A stretch of 64,000 bases of DNA. It comes from Photorhabdus sp. CRCIA-P01 (GTDB taxonomy: Bacteria; Pseudomonadota; Gammaproteobacteria; Enterobacterales; Enterobacteriaceae). Position 1 is the stretch's first letter. Each line of letters begins with the position of its first letter. The stretch lies in NCBI RefSeq assembly GCF_003545805.1, contig NZ_NMQR01000014.1:1-64000 (forward strand). Reading direction: 5' to 3'. This document shows positions 52,905 to 60,830 of the stretch, piece after piece. A model generated the notes under the pieces. It had not been told where the DNA came from. It saw only the letters and a list, made by a program, of their open reading frames with translations, and made no database searches. Both the position numbers and the translations under genes were made by a program.

Positions 52905-53660
52905 ATGTCAAAAACGATGAATAAATCAGACATGACAATCACAACTTCCCCATGTCAGGAAGCCCTGATTTACATGGAAAATATTTGTCGATCTTATCGT
53001 ATGGGGGAAAAATATTACCCAGTACTTGATAAAATATCATTCACCATTATGCGAGGACAAAGCTGCGCTATTGTCGGCGCTTCCGGTTCAGGTAAAAGTA
53101 CTCTACTCAATATTCTTGGTTTACTGGATCAACCCACTTCTGGATATTTTCAGTTTAGTGGCGTTAATATAACAAATGTTACTCCTAATGAGCGGGCGAG
53201 AATAAGAAATCAGGAAATTGGTTTCGTGTTTCAGAGTTTCAATTTACTTCCCAAAATGCAGGCGTTGGATAATGTGGCGCTGCCATTGTTATATCGTGGA
53301 TATTCTCGTTCTCTAGCTCGGCAGGAGGCGAAATACCAGCTTGAGTTGGTTGGTCTGGCTGGTCGTATTTACCATCGTCCCGCTGATCTCTCCGGGGGAC
53401 AGCGGCAACGTGTTGCTATTGCCAGGGCTTTGGTCGGTAAGCCTTCTCTGATTCTGGCGGATGAACCGACAGGCAATCTCGATAGTGCTACAGCAAGTGA
53501 TATTATGGCACTGCTGCTGTCATTGAACCGTGAGCAAGGTGTTACGCTCGTCATGGTTACACATGATGAAGTAATAGCCAAAAATATGCAGCGCTGTCTC
53601 TATGTTAATGACGGGCGGCTTTCCGAAACCGATCTGTGGCTGGATAGCCTCAATGCTTAA
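52905..53660 (+). CDS. MacB-type ABC transporter ATPase subunit
   Basis: A 251-residue ATPase of the LolD/MacB group. Walker A is GASGSGKST (near 60), the Q-loop [10 protein letters not shown], the signature [15 protein letters not shown], Walker [12 protein letters not shown], and the H-loop is in VTHDEV. It is separate from its permease, unlike MacB. It heads a four-gene exporter operon whose genes all overlap. Several ATGs are possible near the start (52905, 52917, 52932). Confidence 0.9.
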   Translation: MSKTMNKSDMTITTSPCQEALIYMENICRSYRMGEKYYPVLDKISFTIMRGQSCAIVGASGSGKSTLLNILGLLDQPTSGYFQFSGVNITNVTPNERARIRNQEIGFVFQSFNLLPKMQALDNVALPLLYRGYSRSLARQEAKYQLELVGLAGRIYHRPADLSGGQRQRVAIARALVGKPSLILADEPTGNLDSATASDIMALLLSLNREQGVTLVMVTHDEVIAKNMQRCLYVNDGRLSETDLWLDSLNA

Positions 53661-54867
53661 GGTGAATTCTAGCCGCTACGGTTTTTCCTTCGCGCAAGCC
53701 CTGCGTGAATCACTGGGTAGTCTGCGTCTGCTAGGAAGGCGCTCCTTGCTTGCTTTGCTTGGTATTGCAGTCGGATGTGCTTCCGTCATTGCACTTTTAA
53801 ACATCGGTCATAATGCTGTTAATGAAGCTATCAGCACTTTTAAAAGTATGGGCAGCAATATTTTGGTTGCTCATTTTAGTTTTATTCCAGGTGCCGTTGT
53901 CAAACCCGCGCCATCTACACTGGATACTCAGGCATTGACTCGTACAATACCGACTATCACCCATGCTGCGCCCATCACGTTACACTCAACCCGTATACGC
54001 TTCCAAGGGCAAGGGATAAATACGAATATTACCGGTACATCCTCTGATCTGGCTGCGGTGCTGGATTTACAGATTGAGCAGGGACGTTTTCTATCGGACT
54101 ATGATCGTCAAACGACCTATGCCGTGCTCGGAGCGGATATTGCCAAACAATTAAAAGTAGCCAATCAACCTATTCGAATAGGTAGTCAATTGCAAATTGG
54201 GGAATATCTGTTTGAAGTTATAGGAATTCTCGCTGTTCAGGGACCGAACCCTTTACTCCCCGGCTCGATTGATAATTCGGTCATACTGCCTATTGAAGCA
54301 ATGCGGCGGTTGCGGCCTGCGCCAGAAATTGGAAGCGTCGTTACCAGAGCACGTGACACAACAACGCTAAACAGTGACGCGGTGTCGTTACGTGACTACC
54401 TTGTCTCATTATCAAAAGGTCGTCAGGTCGAAGTTGAGATCCCGAAACAATTGCTTGATGGATTGACGCGTCAAGCAAAAACATTTTCCTATTTGCTCGC
54501 GGGCTTAGGGGGAATTTCGTTGCTGGTGGGAGGTGTGGGCGTGATGAATGTCATGCTGATGAATGTTTCGGAACGCAGGCGTGAAATTGGTGTTCGTATG
54601 GCTTTGGGAGCTCGGCCTGTTGATATTGGTATGCTGTTTATGTTGGAGGCTGCCATTCTGGCAATTGCCGGTGCAATGGTTGGTTCATTGTTGGGGGTAG
54701 CGGCGGGATACCTATTTGTAAAATTTTCGGGCTGGGTATTTACGTTATCCCTATTCTCTTTGCCTCTGGGTATCGCTAGTTCATTAGTGATTGGTCTGTT
54801 TTTCGGTATCAATCCGGCATTAGCGGCTGCCAAATTACAACCTGTAGAGGCACTGCGTGATGATTAG
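53653..54867 (+). CDS. MacB-like ABC transporter permease (FtsX family)
   Basis: The 404-residue product has one N-terminal membrane segment (LLALLGIAVGCASVIALL), a periplasmic MacB_PCD domain of about 200 residues, and three C-terminal membrane segments (about 275-298, 328-352 and 365-388). The motif RRREIGVRMALGAR lies between them. It uses a mechanotransmission mode to push substrates from the periplasm into a TolC-like duct. The ATG at 53653 overlaps the ATPase stop by 8 bp. Confidence 0.88.
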   Translation: MLKVNSSRYGFSFAQALRESLGSLRLLGRRSLLALLGIAVGCASVIALLNIGHNAVNEAISTFKSMGSNILVAHFSFIPGAVVKPAPSTLDTQALTRTIPTITHAAPITLHSTRIRFQGQGINTNITGTSSDLAAVLDLQIEQGRFLSDYDRQTTYAVLGADIAKQLKVANQPIRIGSQLQIGEYLFEVIGILAVQGPNPLLPGSIDNSVILPIEAMRRLRPAPEIGSVVTRARDTTTLNSDAVSLRDYLVSLSKGRQVEVEIPKQLLDGLTRQAKTFSYLLAGLGGISLLVGGVGVMNVMLMNVSERRREIGVRMALGARPVDIGMLFMLEAAILAIAGAMVGSLLGVAAGYLFVKFSGWVFTLSLFSLPLGIASSLVIGLFFGINPALAAAKLQPVEALRDD

Positions 54868-56338
54868 CCAAGTTTTTCAACGTGCTATTGGCATCATCAT
54901 TGCCCTGATAATAGCTGCATCTGTCAAACAAGCGTTAGCGGAGCAGTTGAATCCATCACAGGCAACCATGTCTGCAACGGATACAATTTCGCTTAATCAG
55001 CAAACTATTGGTCTGACACTCAGTGATGCAATCTATTTAGGGTTACGAAACAATCGTTCGATTCGCAGTGCTTATCTGGATCGGATTGCGCAGAAATTCG
55101 ATTTACGCGTTGCTGAAGATCGTTTTACGCCAAAATTGTTGATTAATAGCCGTTATGTCACTGCCCGTAATCAAAGCGATCGCTATCGCCAGAGCGAGAT
55201 TACACCCACATCTACGTTGCTTGGAGAATACGGTACTCGATTCAGTTTGTCTTGGACCAATCGGACGACATGGGCAGACAACGCAGGTCGTAGCCGTAAT
55301 GATGGTGTTTCATTCTCAGTTATTCAGCCCCTGTTGCGTGGTGCTGGCAAAGATGTGGCTACAGCACCTGTGCGTCTTGCTCAATTGATGGAGCAGACAA
55401 ATCGTTTGAACCTAAAAGCGACGGTATCCCAGACTATCAAGCAAGTTATTATGGCTTATCGTGAATTGTTGCGAGCTCAAGAACAATTACAAATCGCACG
55501 TGATGCTCTTGAACGTTCGCGTCAACTGCTGGAGGTTAACAAAGCTATGATTTCCGCAGGTAGAATGGCCGCTTTTGAGATTGTCCAGACGGAGGCTGAT
55601 GTTGCAATGCAGGAGTTGGCTGCGGAGGAAGCTGCTAATCAATTGGATAGGAGTCGTTTAGAATTGCTGCGATTGCTCGCTTTAGACTTACAAACTCAGA
55701 TAAAGGCTACTGACAGATTGGAAGCTAAACGCGTAGATATTAACCTGCTCCAGGCGCAACATTTGGCACAAGAGCAACAGCCATCGTATCTCACTCAATT
55801 GATTACGGCGGAGCAGGCTGCAATTAACCTGACAGTTGCCCGTAACGAACGTTTATGGGATGTCTCTTTAGTTGGTGGTGCCAGTCAGGTACGTGATCGA
55901 ACAGGGTCAAACCATTCTCGTAATTGGGAAAATTACGCCGGTGTTCAGGTAGAGATACCCATTGGCGATTTGAGTCGGCGTCAGGCGGAAGTGCGGGCGC
56001 GGGTTGATGTTCAGAACCAGGACATTCGTCTTGATGAGGCAAAACAGTCACTGGAACGTGATGTGGGTAATGCGGTACGCGATATTGGTACGCGTTGGCG
56101 TCAATATGAGATCGCACAGCGTGCCAGGGATCTATCCCTGCGCAAGCTGGAGATTGAACGTGAAAAATTGACGGTGGGCCGCTCCAGTAACTTTCAAGTC
56201 TTGAGTTTTGAAACTGATTTGCGTAATGCGGAGAATGTTCGTCTCAATGCGTTGATCACCTACTTAAATGCACAAGCGGAGTTGGACGAAACATTGGGTA
56301 CTACATTAGGGAGTTGGGACATTGCACTTAACGACTAA
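54857..56338 (+). CDS. TolC-family outer-membrane efflux protein
   Basis: The 493-residue product has a signal peptide (GIIIALIIAASVKQALA) and two outer-membrane-factor repeats with long helical hairpins and the SDAIYLGLRNNRSI and SLERDVGNAVRDIG segments. It would form the trimeric duct of a tripartite exporter. No lipobox is evident. Its start overlaps the permease stop by 11 bp. Confidence 0.88.
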   Translation: MMISQVFQRAIGIIIALIIAASVKQALAEQLNPSQATMSATDTISLNQQTIGLTLSDAIYLGLRNNRSIRSAYLDRIAQKFDLRVAEDRFTPKLLINSRYVTARNQSDRYRQSEITPTSTLLGEYGTRFSLSWTNRTTWADNAGRSRNDGVSFSVIQPLLRGAGKDVATAPVRLAQLMEQTNRLNLKATVSQTIKQVIMAYRELLRAQEQLQIARDALERSRQLLEVNKAMISAGRMAAFEIVQTEADVAMQELAAEEAANQLDRSRLELLRLLALDLQTQIKATDRLEAKRVDINLLQAQHLAQEQQPSYLTQLITAEQAAINLTVARNERLWDVSLVGGASQVRDRTGSNHSRNWENYAGVQVEIPIGDLSRRQAEVRARVDVQNQDIRLDEAKQSLERDVGNAVRDIGTRWRQYEIAQRARDLSLRKLEIEREKLTVGRSSNFQVLSFETDLRNAENVRLNALITYLNAQAELDETLGTTLGSWDIALND

Positions 56339-57608
56339 GATCAGGGGAGTTGCCCGTTTCAGGTATAAGACTGGTTGGCTCGTGACACTTGCTGTTGTAT
56401 TAGTCATTGGGGTTACCATTGCTTATGTTTTCCTCTCTTCTTCAACTGATACATCATCACCGCAACGGTGGGTGCATGTTGAACCTCAACGACTGGAAAA
56501 TCGTCTTGGGTTAGTTGGCCGTATTCAGGCTGCAACCAGTTTGACGATTGCCGCGCCATTTGATGGTGTTATTGCTGAGGTGATGGTAACCGAAGGCCAG
56601 CGCGTTAAGCGTGGGCAACCCCTGTTGAGCCTTGATACGACACAGTTGGACATTCAGTTGCGGCAGGCGCTCACGGAACTGTTGAAAGCCCAAAAAGCCG
56701 TACAAGATTTGGTGGGATGGGAGAACAGTCAGGATGTCGCTAGGGTACGTAGAGCTTTAACCAATGCTCAGTTAAGTTTGAGCGATACCGAACGTAAGCT
56801 AATCGATACCCGGGCTTTGTTCGAGCGTGGCATTGTTCCCCGTATGGAGATTGATACACTGGAGCAACAGGTCAGAGTTCAACAGCTCGATCTTGCCGCC
56901 GCTAAGGCGGAACTGAGTGTTGTCCTCGAGAAAGGCACCGGGGAGAATCGCCAGATTGCTGATATGGAATTAGCTAATGCCCAATCGCGTTATCAGGCGC
57001 TTGAGACCCAGCAAGCCCAACGTGAATTGGTTTCTCCTTTTGATGGCATTGTTATTCGCCCACAGGTATCGGAATCAGATAAGGAGTTATTTATTCAAAA
57101 GGGGACTCGTGTCACTCAGGGAACACCTCTGTTAGGGGTAATCAATTTGGAACAAATCCAGGCGGTAGCGCGTATTGAAGAGGCTGACCTTTATCAAGTG
57201 TATGAAGGAATGCCGGTTGAGATCACCGGTGATGGTTTTGCCGGGCTATCTCTACGGGGGCAAATTAAGACAATTGGTGTACAGGGGAGTTCAAAGGAGA
57301 TGCAGGGAGCGGGTGTAACCTATGATCTATTAGTGGCGATTGATCCTCTTATTCCCGAACAGCGGCAGCGTATCCGGCTGAGTATGAGTGCGAAATTGGC
57401 TATTGTCACGTATCGCAATGAGCGTGGATTGGCCGTGCCAGCCGAGGCATTACATACCGGCCCTGATGGACGAATTTTCATCACCTATCGCCGTGAATTA
57501 AACGCACAAACACAGCAGATTATGGTGACACCGGGGCATGCCGTTCCTCAAGGTGTGGAGGTGATCGGGTTAGAGGCTGGCTATGTTGAAGTTCCTGCGC
57601 GGAAGTAA
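56322..57608 (+). CDS. HlyD/MacA-like periplasmic adaptor
   Basis: The 428-residue adaptor has one N-terminal membrane anchor (about 20-37), a split lipoyl domain (TIAAPFDGVIAEVMVTEGQ, then ELVSPFDGIVI), a coiled coil between the halves (about 105-215), a beta-barrel and a membrane-proximal domain. The likely start is TTG at 56322, which overlaps the outer-membrane gene by 17 bp and has AGGGAG 8 bases upstream. It links the MacB-like permease to the TolC-like duct. Confidence 0.88.
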   Translation: MHLTTKIRGVARFRYKTGWLVTLAVVLVIGVTIAYVFLSSSTDTSSPQRWVHVEPQRLENRLGLVGRIQAATSLTIAAPFDGVIAEVMVTEGQRVKRGQPLLSLDTTQLDIQLRQALTELLKAQKAVQDLVGWENSQDVARVRRALTNAQLSLSDTERKLIDTRALFERGIVPRMEIDTLEQQVRVQQLDLAAAKAELSVVLEKGTGENRQIADMELANAQSRYQALETQQAQRELVSPFDGIVIRPQVSESDKELFIQKGTRVTQGTPLLGVINLEQIQAVARIEEADLYQVYEGMPVEITGDGFAGLSLRGQIKTIGVQGSSKEMQGAGVTYDLLVAIDPLIPEQRQRIRLSMSAKLAIVTYRNERGLAVPAEALHTGPDGRIFITYRRELNAQTQQIMVTPGHAVPQGVEVIGLEAGYVEVPARK

Positions 57609-57692
57609 CTGACTCAACCTCATTGATCTTTTGCGACACCCTCGCATTGAGCAAGAGTTCACGGTAGTTTTTTCTAATTTTGGTGCAATATC

Positions 57693-59477
57693 TCACCGTG
57701 AAAATTCGTATATTGGCAGTGCATTTGCCACAATATTTAAATTTTTCGAGTCTGCAATGACATTCGAAAATCGTGCTAAATCAGATGACACATGTTCAAT
57801 ATCATCTACTGCAACCAATTTGTTGTTATATATGAAGCGGAAATTTCCTTTATTTTGATCAATCTGTAATGTCATTATTTCGCCGACAATTGCGTGCTCC
57901 TGTATGGCATTTTTGTTCGTTAGATCTTCACGGTAACCAGAGATGATGGAAATCCCAATCGGCCACGGGCGATTGTTATGTAACAGATTGATTGCACGCA
58001 ATACAGGCTGTCTGGAGACCATATCGCGGGGATAAACTCTATGTTGTTCAAGCAATTGCTGTTCAGACAATATTGAATTTAAAATCTCTGTAAGACGTTG
58101 CTGTAAATCGATATGGATCTCCATTGGGACAATCATGGTGAAAAAGGCGGACCATTTTGAAGAATGAACAGCATCTCCCGCTTGCGCCCATCCGACTTGA
58201 AATTGAGTATCATTTGATGTGTGAGCCAAATAGATAAACCAAGCGCATATAATGTGTTGAACGAGCTCAGTTGAAATAAGGGAGTTCTGATTGAGTACTG
58301 TTTTCCATTCAGACACATGCCAATTCGGTACTTTATCTATCGTTGCCCGTAATCTAAAAGGCAGCATTGGTGTTGAAAAACGCGCTAGTCTTTTTTGCCA
58401 AAATAGCTCTTGTTCGGTAAGTCGTTCATGTATATCTGTTAGCGTCTTAATATCTGATCTTTCAATTGTGGGGAGTGGATCACCAATTTCAAGTTTGCAT
58501 TGATTGGCTAAGATGAGTGCATTTATTGGTTTGCCCCGGCTATCAACAAACGAAATACGTATATCTTCACTACTTGTGGCCATTAGCCAATGGTCCTCGT
58601 CAATACCCAACAATGTACCTGGTTTATGATCGGAACGTGTATACATCACCTGTAGTGTACCTATCGATACCAGGCGATCTCTCAGCAGAACTTTAGGTAA
58701 TGTTAGTGGATTAGGATAGTAAGCTCCGAAAGTTAAAGATCTGACCAAAGATGACAATTCCTGAGCTTTTTTATTCCACAATAGACAACCAGCAGCGTCT
58801 GGTCGGCGACGTCTCGAGAAAAAAATGCGGTTAGCAGGATCTTGCTGGCGGCGGGGTATGTCACCGTTCTCTAGGTTGTTTAATAGTTCGGTAAATCCTT
58901 CGGCAGCCGCCTGATAACATTTAAGATTCAATGAAAGTGCGGTGTCGGTATTTTTAATATCAACATGACGCCGCACAACAATATCGCCACTATCGACCAT
59001 GGATCCGATTAAATGCCAGGTAATAGCATACTGAGACTCACCGGTAAGGATCGCCCAAGAAGTGGCATGAGTGCCGGCATAGCGTGGCAGAGGTGCGTCG
59101 TGGTAGTTGAAAGCACCTCGAGAGAACTGATTGATTAATAGAGCAGGGAGAATAACGGGATTGACTATGGAAAAAAGCCAGCATATTGACTGAGTTTTGG
59201 AGAGTGTCAGGAGATCTTCTAGTGCTTCAACACAGTGTATATTTTGAGAAGTTGCCCATTCAGAAAACAGAGATTCCGTGGGAAAAATAGCCACGATTAT
59301 GTATCCGGCCGCTTGAAGTTGTTGGGTACAACGTATCGCAAGTGTTGTACCACCGATGACGACACAAGACCGATCTTCTCCAGTGGAGAGGTTTACAACT
59401 TTGCACTTTTCAATTTTTAATCTGTTATCGGTGCTATTTTTTTTCTCTTGCGTTGAAGAGGTGAATTCGCCGGGCAT
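57693..59477 (-). CDS. Formyltransferase-condensation (C-lobe) fusion protein
   Basis: The 594-residue product has an N-terminal formyltransferase domain (about 35-330) related to methionyl-tRNA formyltransferase. The triad is intact as N124 and H126 in FNYHDAPLPRYAG and D162 in MVDSGDIV. From about 350 to the end it resembles only the C-terminal lobe of an NRPS condensation domain (TEQELFWQKRLARF, then YPRDMVSRQPVLRA), with no HHxxxDG. FT domains usually sit at the start of NRPS initiation modules; here FT is on a separate protein. It is last in the operon with the NRPS and MFS genes and probably formylates the NRPS-bound aminoacyl group. Confidence 0.75.
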   Translation of the reverse strand: MPGEFTSSTQEKKNSTDNRLKIEKCKVVNLSTGEDRSCVVIGGTTLAIRCTQQLQAAGYIIVAIFPTESLFSEWATSQNIHCVEALEDLLTLSKTQSICWLFSIVNPVILPALLINQFSRGAFNYHDAPLPRYAGTHATSWAILTGESQYAITWHLIGSMVDSGDIVVRRHVDIKNTDTALSLNLKCYQAAAEGFTELLNNLENGDIPRRQQDPANRIFFSRRRRPDAAGCLLWNKKAQELSSLVRSLTFGAYYPNPLTLPKVLLRDRLVSIGTLQVMYTRSDHKPGTLLGIDEDHWLMATSSEDIRISFVDSRGKPINALILANQCKLEIGDPLPTIERSDIKTLTDIHERLTEQELFWQKRLARFSTPMLPFRLRATIDKVPNWHVSEWKTVLNQNSLISTELVQHIICAWFIYLAHTSNDTQFQVGWAQAGDAVHSSKWSAFFTMIVPMEIHIDLQQRLTEILNSILSEQQLLEQHRVYPRDMVSRQPVLRAINLLHNNRPWPIGISIISGYREDLTNKNAIQEHAIVGEIMTLQIDQNKGNFRFIYNNKLVAVDDIEHVSSDLARFSNVIADSKNLNIVANALPIYEFSR

Positions 59478-59586
59478 GTTATCCCCTTTATCATTATTGA
59501 GTGAAGGGATTTGTTTGAGAGTAAGTAAAGTTCATAGGCTTAGTTGCCTTGAACTGCATTTAAACACAAACAAACCCCGATATTGC

Positions 59587-60786
59587 TCACTGACCTTTGA
59601 TTCCTTTGTCAGGGAAGCCATAGTTGCCTGAATTCCAGACGATCAACAAAGCTAGCACTAACAGAACAAGTAAGGTCCAAGGGAACGAACTGGCGCCAAG
59701 TGTTTCAAGTAATATCCCGCCAATAATGCCCCCGGCTGCAATAGCTAAATTCCATAAGGTAACAAGAATCGACTGAGCAACGTCCGCACCTTCTCCGGCA
59801 GATTCAGCCAATGCAGTTTGAAGTAGGGCGGCGGCACCGCCGAAGGTTAACCCCCATAAGATCACGGCAAGAAAAACAAAGACAGGAAGAGTACCGATAA
59901 CACCCAGTATGAGAGAAGCGAAGGTAAATAGGGCAAGACTTATCAGCACCAACGAACGTAACATTTTGTCAATTAACAGCCCTGTCATCCATATTCCAAG
60001 CAACGACGCCATACCAAAGGCTAACAACACAAGATCAATCCTGGTAGCAAGTCCCGCCTGTGTCACAAAAGGCAATACATAGGTATAAAGAATACTGTGA
60101 GCCAGTACCCAACAAACAAGAACGCTTAATACCGGCCGTACTCCTGGAATAATGATAACTTTTTTGATCGGTATACGTTTTTCGGCGGTACGTCCTGGGT
60201 AGTCAGGGACTTTCAACATGACCCATGCGATGACGACTAATGTTAGAATAGACATCAAACCAAAAGTTGTACGCCAGCCAACAATTCCACCAATGAATGT
60301 TCCTAATGGCACGCCAAGGGAGAGTGCCAGTGGTGCCCCGACACCGGCTACAGCCAACGCACGTCCTTTTAAATGATCAGGTACCATCCGTCGGGCATAG
60401 CCGACCAACATTCCCCAGATTAAGCCGCCGGCCATACCTGAAAGAAGTCTGGCCGCAAGTGCCACTATGTAGTTAGATGTTAACGCGGTGAGCGTATTAA
60501 AGATTAACAAACCAGTAAGTGCCATCAAGAGTAATCGGCGACGGTGCCAACCTTGTGTTGCTGTCGTCAGTGGAATCGCTGCGACAAGTGAGCCAATTGC
60601 GTAGAGTGTAACGAATTGACCAGCCAATGCTTCAGAAACGGCCAAACTGTGACTTATTTGGGATAGAATGCCTGCCGGGAATGTCTCTGTGAGAAGCGCA
60701 AGGAATCCCGTCATTGCTAACGCGAGTAGAGCAACGAGAGGAAAGTGGGTACTGCCCGCATGAGTGGCAGTTTTTTCGTTAATCAT
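59587..60786 (-). CDS. MFS (DHA1) exporter
   Basis: A 399-residue major-facilitator protein with 12 predicted membrane segments and the DHA1 motif A variant QGWHRRRLLLMA after helix 2. Helix 4-5 carries GAPLALSLGVPLGTFIGG, similar to the AraJ/YdhP/NepI branch. It lies between the NRPS gene (44 bp) and the formyltransferase gene (109 bp) and likely exports the product or an intermediate. Confidence 0.85.
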   Translation of the reverse strand: MINEKTATHAGSTHFPLVALLALAMTGFLALLTETFPAGILSQISHSLAVSEALAGQFVTLYAIGSLVAAIPLTTATQGWHRRRLLLMALTGLLIFNTLTALTSNYIVALAARLLSGMAGGLIWGMLVGYARRMVPDHLKGRALAVAGVGAPLALSLGVPLGTFIGGIVGWRTTFGLMSILTLVVIAWVMLKVPDYPGRTAEKRIPIKKVIIIPGVRPVLSVLVCWVLAHSILYTYVLPFVTQAGLATRIDLVLLAFGMASLLGIWMTGLLIDKMLRSLVLISLALFTFASLILGVIGTLPVFVFLAVILWGLTFGGAAALLQTALAESAGEGADVAQSILVTLWNLAIAAGGIIGGILLETLGASSFPWTLLVLLVLALLIVWNSGNYGFPDKGIKGQ

Positions 60787-60830
60787 GGAACCCCCTTAAA
60801 TAATTTTCATTGTGTTGTTTGCAGAAGCAA

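Noticed and set aside
57658-57702. Inverted repeat TTCACGGT/ACCGTGAA between the convergent exporter and FT genes as a terminator
   Set aside because: The loop is 29 bases, there is no U-tract, and the right arm overlaps the FT coding end.
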